Assembly (NCBI RefSeq): GCF_001676055.1
Contig: NZ_LZEX01000023.1
Coordinates: forward strand, 1-64,000
Source of the DNA: Morganella psychrotolerans
GTDB taxonomy: Bacteria; Pseudomonadota; Gammaproteobacteria; Enterobacterales; Enterobacteriaceae
Direction: 5' to 3'
DNA: 64,000 nucleotides
The position numbers and the translations under genes are program-made. The notes under the pieces are model-generated. The model made no database searches, had not been told where the DNA came from, and worked only from the letters and a program-made list of their open reading frames with translations. Numbering within the stretch: position 1 is the stretch's first letter; each line of letters opens with the position of its first letter. This document shows, in pieces, positions 27,958 to 37,220 of the stretch.

Positions 27958-28417
27958 TAAATAAAATTAATAAAAAACAGGATATTGGTTATTTTATCCG
28001 CAACAAAAAATTAAACAATAAAGCGCGCCATATCAAATAAAAAAGGAGTATGATTTTGTGAGAGCCATATTTCTTAATGAAAAACAGGCCGTTCGTATAA
28101 AAACTAAACATCATTGTTAATGTGATGTGAATGGTAGTAAGAAAGTAACTTTATTGCGTAACATCGATTACGTGATCCTTAGTCTGCAACAAAATAATGG
28201 CTGAATTGTGTTCAGTTCAGTGGGTAAAATTACGCATTGCTATGTAAATGGCAGTGTATTTTATTGATCATTTTGTTAAAGGCAGACGTCAGTATTGTTC
28301 TGAACTCCCCCTCTTTCTGTGTATGGTTTTTTCTGTTGCAGAGAATAACAGAGATAACCAATCAGATTTATTTAAGTCTCCCGGGAGAATAATACACATC
28401 AGCATAACGGAGATAGT
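27958..28417. other. Promoter region of the symporter gene
   Basis: Apart from the possible small frame at 28058, this AT-rich stretch holds no gene, repeat or clear hairpin. Its length suggests a regulated promoter for the transporter downstream, but no operator could be assigned with confidence. Confidence 0.4.
28058..28120 (+). CDS. Possible 20-residue small protein or leader peptide
   Basis: A GTG-initiated frame of 20 codons lies seven bases after a perfect AAAAGGAG ribosome site in the otherwise empty 515-bp gap before the symporter gene. The peptide would be basic and end in His-His-Cys. It may be a leader peptide, a genuine small protein or chance; its only support is the strong ribosome site. 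Confidence 0.25.
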   Translation: MRAIFLNEKQAVRIKTKHHC

Positions 28418-29731
28418 ATGAAGTCAAAAAGTTTAACGACCTGGATTGTCGTGGCATTGTTTTTCGGGGTGATCGTAGGATTTGCACTGAATAATCTGGC
28501 AACGGCTGAATTTAACCAGCAGTATTCTGCCGATATTTCAATTGTCACTGATATTTTTTTACGTCTGATCAAGATGATTATCGCTCCGCTTATCCTCTCC
28601 ACACTGGTGGTGGGGATCGCAAAAATGGGTGATGCCAAAACCCTGGGCCGGGTTTTCTCCAAAACGCTGTTTTTGTTTGTTTGTGCGTCATTTATTTCCA
28701 TCACACTCGGTCTGGTGATTGTTAATCTGCTCAAACCCGGCGTTGGTATTAACTTTGTGGCACCGGCGGATACGGTTGTGGAGAATGTGTCCGTCGTCGC
28801 GTTTTCGGTGAAAAATTTCATCGCACACCTTATCCCAACCAGTATTGTCGATGCGATGGCGCGCAATGAAATATTGCAGATTGTTGTATTTTCAATCTTT
28901 ATGGGAATTGCCCTTTCAGCGATAGGTGAAAAAGGCCGGCCGATTCTGACTCTGCTGGAGTCTGTTGTCAGCCTGATGCTGAAACTGACCGGCTATGTGA
29001 TGCTGTTTGCACCATTGACCGTATTTGCGGCGATTTCAGGCATGATTGCGGAGCGCGGGCTGGTGGTCTTGCTGAACGCCGGGATTTTTATGGGCGAATT
29101 TTACCTGACCCTGGCGACATTGTGGCTGGTATTAATTGGTCTGGCCGCACTGATTGTCGGGCGTTGTGTTTTACGCCTGACGAAAGGGATCACTGAGCCT
29201 GCTTTGCTGGCATTTACCACATCAAGTTCAGAAGCGGCTTTTCCCGGCACGCTGAAACAACTGGAGCAGTTTGGTGTTTCTAACAAAATTGCCAGTTTTG
29301 TTCTGCCTATCGGCTATTCATTTAACCTTGTCGGTTCAATGGCTTATTGCTCTTTTGCGGTTATTTTTATCGCGCAGGCCTGTAATATTGATATCTCCGT
29401 GGGCGACCAGATAACGATGTTGCTTATCCTGATGCTGACCTCCAAAGGCATGGCCGGGGTGCCGCGGGCATCGCTGGTGGTGATCGCTGCCACACTGACA
29501 CAGTTTAATATTCCGGAAGCCGGGCTTATCCTGCTGATGGGGGTTGATCCGTTCCTGGATATGGGGCGCTCAGCGACAAATGTGATGAGTAATGCAATGG
29601 GCGCTGCGATTGTCGGGCGCTGGGAAGGTGAGCATTACGGGGAAGGGTGTCACGGAAAGCCACCGGTGATCTCTGTACAGGTATCTGATGACGATTTGAC
29701 TGAGCCGGCACCGGTCAGAACAGTTATCTGA
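28418..29731 (+). CDS. Dicarboxylate/amino acid:cation symporter (DAACS)
   Basis: A 437-residue inner-membrane symporter of the GltP/DctA/GltPh family. Family hallmarks are the serine-rich hairpin in TTSSSEAAFPGTLKQLEQFG, the cation/substrate segment SKGMAGVPRASLVVIAATL and the last substrate helix GVDPFLDMGRSATNVMSNA, whose Asp and Arg match the ligand-binding pair of archaeal GltPh. Members take up glutamate, aspartate or C4-dicarboxylates with Na+ or protons. Given the glutamate fermentation genes downstream in the window, glutamate or a dicarboxylate is plausible. Sequence alone does not decide. Confidence 0.87.
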   Translation: MKSKSLTTWIVVALFFGVIVGFALNNLATAEFNQQYSADISIVTDIFLRLIKMIIAPLILSTLVVGIAKMGDAKTLGRVFSKTLFLFVCASFISITLGLVIVNLLKPGVGINFVAPADTVVENVSVVAFSVKNFIAHLIPTSIVDAMARNEILQIVVFSIFMGIALSAIGEKGRPILTLLESVVSLMLKLTGYVMLFAPLTVFAAISGMIAERGLVVLLNAGIFMGEFYLTLATLWLVLIGLAALIVGRCVLRLTKGITEPALLAFTTSSSEAAFPGTLKQLEQFGVSNKIASFVLPIGYSFNLVGSMAYCSFAVIFIAQACNIDISVGDQITMLLILMLTSKGMAGVPRASLVVIAATLTQFNIPEAGLILLMGVDPFLDMGRSATNVMSNAMGAAIVGRWEGEHYGEGCHGKPPVISVQVSDDDLTEPAPVRTVI

Positions 29732-29751
29732 ACCTGATTTCACATGCTGTA

Positions 29752-29787
29752 AAACCGCAGGCTGAGATTTCCGGCCTGCGTTTTTTT
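29752..29787 (+). terminator. Intrinsic terminator of the symporter gene
   Basis: The stem CGCAGGC / GCCTGCG is followed by seven T, about 20 bases after the stop codon. Confidence 0.88.
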
Positions 29788-30174
29788 GTTCACGACAGAA
29801 TATCCTATGACCGGCTTAACACTTTTACACTTTAGTTATTTTGTATTTAGCAGACTGGATCTCATTTTTTATAAAATAAAGTTTAGATTTTTATTTTATA
29901 AATTTATAACCATCATTAAATATGATTTTAATATGTTATTTTATCATTTTAAATTCGTTAATTAATATTGTATTTAATTGTTTTATAACTCATTTTTCAT
30001 TTAATGAAAATGTAGTGATATACATTGGTTTCTTCTTTAAATTCACCAACTCCTTCATTTTAATCATTTGTTTTCGGTGACGATAAACAACCATAATCAG
30101 TCAGGATATGTCTATTTTTAAATCTTATGTCGGATGTTCTTCATTCTCTTTCTGATTTAATACGAGTGAATATA
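29788..30174. other. AT-rich promoter region of the fumarase gene
   Basis: About 390 bases of very AT-rich DNA with no gene or repeat. An in-frame extension of the fumarase frame back to 30127 has no ribosome site and no counterpart in FumA, so I treat it as untranslated. Confidence 0.45.
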
Positions 30175-31833
30175 ATGACAAATAAAACTTTTGAGTATCA
30201 GGATCCTTTCCCGTTATCTGAAGATAAAACGGATTATTATTTGCTGAGCAAGGAGCACGTTTCAACGGTGACATTTGAAGGTCGTGAAATGTTAAAAGTT
30301 GAACCGCAGGCTCTGACACTCATTGCTGAGCAGGCCGTCCATGATGCCTCCTATTTCCTGCGCCCGGCGCATCAGCGCCAGGTTGCCCAAATATTAAGTG
30401 ATCCGCAGGCCAGCGAAAACGACAAATATGTTGCGCTGCAACTGCTGCGTAATGCCGAAATTTCGGCAAAAGGTGTGCTGCCGAACTGCCAGGATACCGG
30501 AACCTCCACGATTGTGGCGAAAAAAGGTCAGCAGGTATGGACCGGCGCAAATGACGCTGAGTGTTTATCCCGCGGCATCTACAATACTTTCCGTCGCGAA
30601 AATCTGCGTTACTCGCAAAATGCAGCGCTGGATATGTATCGTGAAGTGAATACCGGTACCAATTTACCGGCACAGATTGATATTTTTGCAACAGAAGGGG
30701 CGGAATATCACTTCCTGTTTGTCAACAAAGGCGGCGGTTCAGCAAATAAAACGGCACTGTACCAGGAAACAAAAGCTATTCTGGAACATGACCGTCTGAA
30801 AGCCTTCCTGATCGATAAAATGAAATATCTCGGTACAACGGCCTGCCCGCCGTACCATATTGCATTTGCTATCGGCGGTACCTCACCGGAAATGAACCTG
30901 AAAACCGTAAAACTGGCATCCACCAAGTATTACGACAATCTGCCGGACAGCGGCAATGAACTGGGTCGTGCATTCCGTGACAGAGAGCTGGAAGAGGAGT
31001 TGCTGGAAGCGACCCGCGAATTTGGTTTCGGGGCTCAGTTCGGCGGTAAATATTTTGCGCATGATATCCGGATTATCCGCCTGCCGCGTCATGGCGGTTC
31101 ATGTCCTATTGGTCTGGCGCTCTCTTGTTCATCTGACCGTAATATCAAAGGGAAGATAACAAAAGACGGGATCTGGCTGGAGAAACTGGAGTACAACCCG
31201 GCAAGCTACATTCCGGAATCCATGCGTACTGAAGATGAAAGTAACATGGTTAATATCGACCTGAACCGGCCGATGGCAGACATTCTGAAAGAGCTGAGCA
31301 AATATCCGGTTTCCACCCGCGTGTCACTCAGCGGACCGCTTATTATTGCCCGTGATATCGCACACATGAAACTGAAAGAGCGTGTGGACAGAGGCGAAGG
31401 CTTACCACAGTACTTCAAAGATTATATGGTGTACTATGCGGGACCGGCCAAAAAACCGGAAGAACTGGTTTCCGGCTCGCTGGGGCCGACAACCGGTAAC
31501 CGTATGGATCCGTATGTGGACTTGTTCCAGTCGATGGGCGGCAGTATGCTGATGCTTGCGAAAGGAAACCGCAGTCAGGCTGTGACGGATTCGTGTAAAG
31601 CACACGGCGGTTTCTATCTGGGCAGTATCGGCGGATCAGCGGCTATCCTGGCACAGGAATATGTGAAGAGCCTGGATATCCTGGAATACCCTGAACTGGG
31701 TATGGAAGCGGTCTGGAAAATGGAAGTGGAAGGGCTCCCGGCCTTTATCCTTGTGGATGACAAAGGGAATAACTTCTTCGAGCAGGTTCAGACTAAAAAA
31801 TGTGATAAATGCGTGGCGGGTCAGCCTGCCTGA
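30175..31833 (+). CDS. Class I fumarate hydratase (FumA/FumB type)
   Basis: A 552-residue iron-sulfur hydratase close to E. coli FumA and FumB (548). Conserved cluster and active-site blocks include [10 protein letters not shown] (first Cys), [50 protein letters not shown] (second and third Cys region) and [16 protein letters not shown]. Class I fumarases interconvert fumarate and malate, and several also hydrate mesaconate to (S)-citramalate, the step after methylaspartate ammonia-lyase. btuR follows after 26 bases. The C-terminus has an extra Cys pair (KKCDKCVAG), as in FumA. The family is certain; mesaconase activity is inference from context. Confidence 0.93.
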   Translation: MTNKTFEYQDPFPLSEDKTDYYLLSKEHVSTVTFEGREMLKVEPQALTLIAEQAVHDASYFLRPAHQRQVAQILSDPQASENDKYVALQLLRNAEISAKGVLPNCQDTGTSTIVAKKGQQVWTGANDAECLSRGIYNTFRRENLRYSQNAALDMYREVNTGTNLPAQIDIFATEGAEYHFLFVNKGGGSANKTALYQETKAILEHDRLKAFLIDKMKYLGTTACPPYHIAFAIGGTSPEMNLKTVKLASTKYYDNLPDSGNELGRAFRDRELEEELLEATREFGFGAQFGGKYFAHDIRIIRLPRHGGSCPIGLALSCSSDRNIKGKITKDGIWLEKLEYNPASYIPESMRTEDESNMVNIDLNRPMADILKELSKYPVSTRVSLSGPLIIARDIAHMKLKERVDRGEGLPQYFKDYMVYYAGPAKKPEELVSGSLGPTTGNRMDPYVDLFQSMGGSMLMLAKGNRSQAVTDSCKAHGGFYLGSIGGSAAILAQEYVKSLDILEYPELGMEAVWKMEVEGLPAFILVDDKGNNFFEQVQTKKCDKCVAGQPA

Positions 31834-31859
31834 GCCAACACTTTCCCTGAGGAGTTTGC

Positions 31860-32450
31860 ATGAGTGACGAACGTTATCAACAACGACAACAGAAACTGAA
31901 AGATCATGTCGATGAGCGCGTTGCCGCTGCTCAGAAAACCGGTGGCGTTCTGATGGTGTTCACCGGGAACGGGAAAGGAAAATCCACAGCGGCTTTCGGA
32001 ACTGCAACCCGCGCTGTCGGGCATGGCCTGAAAGTCGGTGTTGTGCAGTTTATCAAAGGTCAGTGGGAATGCGGCGAGCGTAATGTTCTGGAAAAACTGG
32101 GCGTTGAGTTTCATATCATGGCGACCGGTTTTACCTGGAACACACAGGACAAAGAAGGTGATACCCGTGCGGCACAGGAAGTGTGGCAGTACGGCAAAGC
32201 AATGTTACAGGATGCATCTTATGACCTGATTGTCTTTGATGAACTGACCTACATGGTGCGCTACGGGTATATTGATTTAGATGAAATTATCTCATTCCTG
32301 AAAAATCGTCCGGAAAATCAGAGTGTGATTATTACCGGGCGGGGCTGCCACCGTGATATCACGGATCTGGCAGATACTGTCAGTGAGTTACGTCCGGTCA
32401 AACATGCTTTTGATGTCGGTATTGCCGCTCAGAAGGGAATTGACTGGTAA
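31860..32450 (+). CDS. btuR: Cob(I)alamin adenosyltransferase BtuR/CobO type
   Basis: This enzyme transfers the adenosyl group from ATP to reduced corrinoid, making adenosylcobalamin. The 196-residue protein has the family P-loop FTGNGKGKSTAAFGTATRA (about residues 34-52), VVQFIKGQWECGE and the Walker-B-like DLIVFDELTYMVRYGY. It ends in GIDW, as in E. coli BtuR. It is placed 26 bases after the class I fumarase and 2 kb from the cob locus, and should supply coenzyme for the glutamate mutase and complete de novo synthesis. Confidence 0.94.
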   Translation: MSDERYQQRQQKLKDHVDERVAAAQKTGGVLMVFTGNGKGKSTAAFGTATRAVGHGLKVGVVQFIKGQWECGERNVLEKLGVEFHIMATGFTWNTQDKEGDTRAAQEVWQYGKAMLQDASYDLIVFDELTYMVRYGYIDLDEIISFLKNRPENQSVIITGRGCHRDITDLADTVSELRPVKHAFDVGIAAQKGIDW

Positions 32451-32491
32451 GTCTTTGCTCTGCTGTAAATTTTGCTGTATCTGTTTCGAAC

Positions 32492-32525
32492 ATCGCCTCC
32501 GTTATTCACGGGGGCGATTTTTTAT
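32492..32525 (+). terminator. Intrinsic terminator after btuR
   Basis: The stem ATCGCC-CC / GG-GGCGAT, with one bulged base and loop GTTATTCAC, is followed by TTTTTTATATAA. Confidence 0.85.
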
Positions 32526-32683
32526 ATAATTATATAAAAAATACTAATGATTTAATGTCGGTATGACCGCATTTAATTACCGATAAAAATGAGTTTCTGA
32601 TCCCAAAATGAGAATATTCTGTGATTTTTCAGAATAGGCTGCTTCCGATCTGTGACCAAAAATTGTTACTTTCTAAAACGTTA

Positions 32684-32809
32684 TATACCCAACGTCATTC
32701 AAGATGCAGGGAGGCGGCAAGCTCCGACCGCCGGGGAGCATACATTAGTATGTGACCCGGCTGGCTGAGTGCAGCCAACAAACCTGCAGTTTGAATGAAT
32801 AAGGGTATA
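32684..32809. repeat. ERIC-like repeat, full length, inverted orientation
   Basis: It starts TATACCCAACGTCATTCAAG and ends TTGAATGAATAAGGGTATA, with the core read in the reverse sense (GGGGAGCATACATTAGTATG). At 126 bases it is the reverse complement of the other full-length copies. It lies just upstream of loiP and may be part of its leader. Confidence 0.85.
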
Positions 32810-32841
32810 AAGCTAATTAATAATAAACGGATAGGGAAATG

Positions 32842-33594
32842 ATGAAACTGAAAACAGCTCTGGCTATTGCATTAACAACAACAGTACTGGCAGGGTGTCA
32901 GAACATGAATTATGACGCGCTGGCGCAATCCGGCGGACAGTTATTTCAGGCCGCAACATTAACGGATGCGGATATGGTGAAACTGACTGACGGCGCCTGT
33001 AAAGAAATGGATGCGCAGAACAAGGTTGCACCGGCATCAAGTAAATACACTGCCCGTATGAATAAAATTGCCAAATCATTAGGCTCTAATATTGATGGCA
33101 CCAATGTTAACTACAAAGTGTATATGACCGAAGATGTGAATGCCTGGGCAATGGCAAATGGCTGTGTGCGTGTATACAGCGGCCTGATGGACATGATGAC
33201 AGACAATGAAATTGAAGGTGTTCTGGGTCATGAAATCGGTCACGTTTCCCTTGGTCACTCCCGTAAAGCGATGCAGGTTGCTTACAGCACCGTTGCAGCA
33301 AAAACAGCGGCAGGCTCTGCCGGTGGTGTTGCGTCACAACTGAGCAACTCTCAGTTTGCTGATATGGGTGTGAAGTTAGTGAATTCGCAGTTCTCTCAGC
33401 ATCAGGAATCAGAAGCGGATAATTACTCTTACGATCTGCTGAAAAAACGCAACATTTCTACTGAAGGGCTGGCAACCGGGTTTGAAAAATTTGCCGCTCT
33501 GGATAAAGGCAAGAGCAGCATGTTTGACTCTCACCCGCCGTCAAAAGAGCGCGCTGAAAATATCCGCAACAAAATTGCAAAAGACAAAAAATAA
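32842..33594 (+). CDS. loiP: M48 family metalloprotease lipoprotein LoiP (YggG)
   Basis: LoiP is an outer-membrane-anchored zinc metalloprotease of the periplasm, induced at low osmolarity in E. coli. The signal peptide ends in the lipobox VLAGCQ. The catalytic zinc motif is GHEIGHVSLGH (HEXXH, about residue 135), and the third ligand is the Glu in QESEADNYSYDLL. The block VYMTEDVNAWAMANGCVRVYSGLM is near identical to E. coli YggG. Of two tandem ATG codons, the one at 32842 has proper spacing from AGGGA. A terminator shared with the convergent LysR gene follows. Confidence 0.92.
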   Translation: MKLKTALAIALTTTVLAGCQNMNYDALAQSGGQLFQAATLTDADMVKLTDGACKEMDAQNKVAPASSKYTARMNKIAKSLGSNIDGTNVNYKVYMTEDVNAWAMANGCVRVYSGLMDMMTDNEIEGVLGHEIGHVSLGHSRKAMQVAYSTVAAKTAAGSAGGVASQLSNSQFADMGVKLVNSQFSQHQESEADNYSYDLLKKRNISTEGLATGFEKFAALDKGKSSMFDSHPPSKERAENIRNKIAKDKK

Positions 33595-33619
33595 GTCTCA
33601 GTGTCTTTGATATAAAAGA

Positions 33620-33650
33620 AAAAGTGATACCGCGAGGTATCACTTTTTTT
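33620..33650. terminator. Bidirectional terminator between loiP and lysR gene
   Basis: A 12-bp perfect stem AAAAGTGATACC / GGTATCACTTTT with loop GCGA is followed by a T tract in the rightward sense and flanked by A-rich sequence on the left, so it can stop both transcripts. Confidence 0.9.
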
Positions 33651-33669
33651 GTCCGGCACTTGTCAGGAA

Positions 33670-34578
33670 TTAAGGCAATATCAGCTCTTTTTCCCGTGAT
33701 TTCTGGTGGATCCAGTCACTGAATTTACGCAGGTTCAGGGATCCTTTTTTGTCCTCTTTATAGGTGAGAACAAAACGGTTGCCGGTACTCATCGGCAGGT
33801 CGCACGGAATAACCAAATCGCCGTTTTCCAGATCTTTTTGTATCGCAAAGCGCGGCAGAAGTGCCACACCGAGATTGGAGCGGATCGCGGAGATAAGCAT
33901 CGAGAGCAAATCAAAGCGCGGGCCGACACGGGTTTTCGGGTTATGAATTCCTGAAAGCTGGAACCAGTCACTCCACGCGTCCAGTCGTGTGGTCTGGTGC
34001 AGCAGGGTAAATTCTTCCAATACCTGGCTGGTGGTGAGTTTGACGCTGTCATCACACAGCATCCGGCTGCATACCGGCACCAGTTCTTCTTCAAACAGAT
34101 ATTCAAAGTCCGGCCACGGGTTACAGAAATCTTCCCGCATAATTGCCGCGTCATATTTCAGGCTGGTAAAATCAGAGGGTGTGGTTAATGCACTGATACT
34201 CAATGCGATTTCCGGATGTTTTTCACGAAATCCCTGCAAATTCGGGATAAGCCAGTGTGTGCTGAATGTCGGCGTGACCGCCAGTTCAAACAACTGCTGG
34301 GAAGATTGCCAGGACATAATATCCTGTGTGTCTTTTTCCAGTTTATCCAGGGTGTCATGCACCAGCCCGAGGTAATGTTTTCCCGCATCACTGAGAAAAA
34401 TACGTTTACGGACGTGATGAAACAACGACACATTTAAAAATTCTTCCAGCCCGGCTATCTGACGGAAAACAGCACTCTGGGTCAGTGACAGTTCTTCGGC
34501 TGCCCGCGTGTAGCTTTCATATTGTGCGACAGCCTCAAAGGTTATCAGTAAATCCGTTTTTGGGATCTTCTTTCGCAT
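33670..34578 (-). CDS. LysR family transcriptional regulator
   Basis: A 302-residue regulator with the N-terminal winged helix-turn-helix (YTRAAEELSLTQSAVFRQIAGLEEFLNVSLF, about residues 21-51) and a periplasmic-binding-like effector domain to the C-terminus. The layout and the QLFELAVTPTFSTHWLIPNL start of the effector domain resemble the GcvA-type branch. It lies 30 bases after cobT in the same direction, so it may be transcribed with the end of the cobalamin operon. A regulatory link to that operon is possible but not shown. Confidence 0.85.
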   Translation of the reverse strand: MRKKIPKTDLLITFEAVAQYESYTRAAEELSLTQSAVFRQIAGLEEFLNVSLFHHVRKRIFLSDAGKHYLGLVHDTLDKLEKDTQDIMSWQSSQQLFELAVTPTFSTHWLIPNLQGFREKHPEIALSISALTTPSDFTSLKYDAAIMREDFCNPWPDFEYLFEEELVPVCSRMLCDDSVKLTTSQVLEEFTLLHQTTRLDAWSDWFQLSGIHNPKTRVGPRFDLLSMLISAIRSNLGVALLPRFAIQKDLENGDLVIPCDLPMSTGNRFVLTYKEDKKGSLNLRKFSDWIHQKSREKELILP

Positions 34579-34608
34579 TGCGTTTTACTCCCTAAAAAAA
34601 TATCCATT

Positions 34609-35669
34609 TTACCGGGTCGGAGACGGCGGCAGTGAGAAACCACTGGCGGCCTGATGTCCCATATAGCAGTACATACTGCACGCGGCGTTGATGACCGACA
34701 TTGCTAATGCCGCGCCACTGCCTTCACCCAGGCGGAGATCTAAATATAAGAACGGTTTGAGTCCGAGTTGCTCTAAGGCGATACCCGCGCCTTTTTCCGC
34801 AGAAAAATGAGACGGGATCAGATAATCACGGACTTTTGGTGCCAGGCGACAAGCGGCTATCGCACAAGCGTAGGATAAAAAACCATCAAGGACAACCGGG
34901 ATACCGCAGGCGGCGGCACCGAGGATAACCCCGGTCATCCCGGTCAGGTCATACCCGCCGATTTTGGCAAGCACATCAACCGCATCAGCCGGATCCGGCT
35001 GATTCAGCGCGATAGCCTGACGCACTATCGCCTCTTTGTGTGAAACGCGATCCAGCGGCAGGTTAGCGCCGATCCCGACAGTATCATGCGGATCAAGCCC
35101 GCACAGCACACTTATCATGCAGAGGCCGGGGTGGTATTGGCAATACCCAGCTCACCGGTGCCGATCACGCGGATCCCTGCCGCCACGCGGGTTCTGACTA
35201 ATTCCGCACTGGCGATCAACAGGTGTTCCGCATCCTGGTAAGACATCGCCGGACCTTTGGCGATATTGCCGCAGCCCCGTGCCAGTTTCAGGTTGATCAT
35301 GCCGTCGATAGGCTCACAGTCAATGCCGATATCCACCGGCAGCACGCTGGTTCCGCTGCTGCGGGCAACCGCACAAACACCGGTCAGTTGCTTTTGGATA
35401 TTACGCGCCTGGATAGCGGTAACATTCTGTGGTGTGACGGCGACGCCTTCTTCAAATACGCCGTGATCCGCACACATCACAATAATTTCTTTTGGTAAAT
35501 CATCGAGTTTATCAATGCCCGGCATGCCCGCGAGGAGAATGGCAAGGTCTTCCAGCCGCCCCAGGCTGCGCGGAGGCTTGGCTAATCCACCGATATGCTG
35601 CTCTGCCATCTGCATGGCGGTGTGATCCAATGGCGGTATTGCACGGATCAGGTCTTCCAGTGTCGTCAT
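34609..35669 (-). pseudogene. cobT: cobT split by a single-base frameshift
   Basis: CobT is nicotinate-nucleotide:dimethylbenzimidazole phosphoribosyltransferase, which makes alpha-ribazole phosphate for the lower ligand of cobalamin. The N-terminal part (35669 to 35115) begins IPPLDHTAMQMAEQHIGGLA and stops after [13 protein letters not shown]. The C-terminal part (35118 to 34609) carries [31 protein letters not shown] and the catalytic Glu region [13 protein letters not shown]. The frames meet in GCATGATAAG, where one A appears lost. The span is 1,061 bases; one more gives 353 residues against about 356 in Salmonella. The four-base ATGA overlap could let both halves be translated. Sequencing error is equally possible. 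Confidence 0.85.
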
Positions 35670-35693
35670 TGTTTTTTGCTCATATCATTATTT

Positions 35694-35820
35694 GATACTC
35701 TAAATAATTCCGGATGCCTGTAGGCGACAAGCAAAGACAGACGGGGAGCATAGATAAACTATGTGACCCGGCGGGCTTTGCGTAGTCAACACCCAGGCAT
35801 CCTGAAGTATGACGAGTATA
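35694..35820. repeat. Diverged ERIC-like repeat
   Basis: This copy keeps the core GGGGAGCATAGATAAACTATG followed by TGACCCGG and the end GAAGTATGACGAGTATA. It is more diverged from the other copies and resembles the ERIC form of other enterobacteria (AAATAATTCC at the left end). It separates cobT from cobC. Confidence 0.7.
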
Positions 35821-35823
35821 TAA

Positions 35824-36456
35824 TTAAACAACAGGCGTATAAGGTGACCGCCCGTTAAATACAGATAACGTCATAAATCCGGTGCGGCATTCAACCACGC
35901 TGTAACTGTCTTGCTCACAGGGAAACTGCCACATGGCATCAGCAGGCAGACTAAACCAGCGGGCGATCATCAGCCCCAGAACACCTTTATGAGCCACGAT
36001 AAGATGCGTGCCGGGGTTCTCTGTTGCCTGTTGGCGCAACGTGTCAGCAAGGGTCTGTACCCGCGTGGCAAAGACCGGAAACGGCTCTCCGTTTGTAGGC
36101 GTTGCGTTCTGCCAGTCATTTATCCAGCCTTCCCAGTCTGCCGGGAAACGGGTGGCAATCTCACTGAAATGGCACATTTCCCAGTCCCCGAAGTCCATTT
36201 CATTCAATTGCGGTTCACTGGTGTGTGCTTTTCTGTCCGGTGAAATAATATGTTCTGCGGTTTGTTGCGCGCGCAGTAACCCGCTGGTCAGCACGCTGTT
36301 AATATGTACCTGCTTCAGATAGTCCGCGACAGCGGCGGCCTGGCGGTGTCCTGTGTCTGTCAGGGGAAGATCCGTGCTGCCATAAAACAAGCAGTCCCGG
36401 TTACCGGTGGTTTCACCGTGACGGACAAGAATAAAGCGGCTGAGGCTCACAGTCAC
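35824..36456 (-). CDS. cobC: Alpha-ribazole-5'-phosphate phosphatase CobC
   Basis: CobC removes the phosphate from alpha-ribazole phosphate or adenosylcobalamin phosphate at the end of nucleotide loop assembly. It is a histidine phosphatase: the catalytic motif is LVRHGETTGNRDCLFYG at the N-terminus and the second His is in HLIVAHKGVLGLMI. I choose the GTG at 36456, which overlaps the cobS stop by four bases (GTGA); a longer frame to 36495 would run into cobS. This gives 210 residues. In Salmonella cobC lies elsewhere in the genome, so its position here between cobS and cobT is a difference. Confidence 0.88.
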   Translation of the reverse strand: MTVSLSRFILVRHGETTGNRDCLFYGSTDLPLTDTGHRQAAAVADYLKQVHINSVLTSGLLRAQQTAEHIISPDRKAHTSEPQLNEMDFGDWEMCHFSEIATRFPADWEGWINDWQNATPTNGEPFPVFATRVQTLADTLRQQATENPGTHLIVAHKGVLGLMIARWFSLPADAMWQFPCEQDSYSVVECRTGFMTLSVFNGRSPYTPVV

Positions 36457-37220
36457 ATCCAGAAGAGTGCGAGCAGAAACAGAATCTCTCCGCACTCTTC
36501 AGCGGCACCGAGGGTATCTCCGGTTTGTCCGCCGAGGTGATGACAAAAATAGCGCCCGAGCCCGTAAATAATAAAGGCGGTAATAATCAGTGCGCCGAAT
36601 GCTTTCATGCCGCCGAGCAGCGTGACAATGACGGCGCCGGTTGCCAGTGTGGTGATAAACCGGCGCAGACTGATGCGCCCGATATAAATATTGCCCATAC
36701 CTTCCCCTTCGCGGGCGTAGCGCTGGTTATACATCAGCAGCGACATACAGGTGCGCCCGGCGACCGGAGCACAAATCAGCAGTCCGGCGGCGGTCATCAG
36801 GGAGAGGGGATGTAACATAAGGACTTCATAAGCGGCGGCTGATTTAGCCATCAGCGCAAAAACCAGTGCGAGACAGCCATGCGTACCGATGCGGCTGTCG
36901 CGCATAATCTCCAGCATCCGCTCTCGTTTGCGGGCAGAGAAAATACCATCGCAGGTATCCGCCAGGCCGTCGAGATGGAAGCCGCCGGTGAGTAACATCA
37001 GGGCAAACACATACCCGAGAGCTGCAATCAGCGGGCTTTGTGTGGAGTAATCAATCCAGGCGGTGAGCAGTGCGGCGATGATGCCGACAATCAGGCCGGC
37101 GACCGGAAAGAACGGAACCCCGCGGCGGTACTCCTGAAATTCAGTCCCCTCACTCCAGCGCGCAGGCACAGGGATGCGGGTGATAAATTGCAGTGTCGCC
37201 CACAGATATTTCAGGTTCAT
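36453..37220 (-). CDS. cobS: Adenosylcobinamide-GDP ribazoletransferase CobS
   Basis: CobS is the integral membrane cobalamin synthase that joins adenosylcobinamide-GDP with alpha-ribazole (or its phosphate). The 255-residue protein has several membrane spans and the signature GGFHLDGLADTCDGIFSARKRERMLEIMRDSRIGTHG, whose Asp residues bind Mg2+. Its ATG overlaps the cobU stop (ATGA), and its stop overlaps cobC, so translation is coupled on both sides. Confidence 0.94.
   Translation of the reverse strand: MNLKYLWATLQFITRIPVPARWSEGTEFQEYRRGVPFFPVAGLIVGIIAALLTAWIDYSTQSPLIAALGYVFALMLLTGGFHLDGLADTCDGIFSARKRERMLEIMRDSRIGTHGCLALVFALMAKSAAAYEVLMLHPLSLMTAAGLLICAPVAGRTCMSLLMYNQRYAREGEGMGNIYIGRISLRRFITTLATGAVIVTLLGGMKAFGALIITAFIIYGLGRYFCHHLGGQTGDTLGAAEECGEILFLLALFWM

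Noticed and set aside
28058-28417. CRISPR-like or tandem repeat array in long AT-rich gaps
   Set aside because: No regularly spaced direct repeats were found in this or any other gap; only ERIC-type and 12-bp repeats are present.
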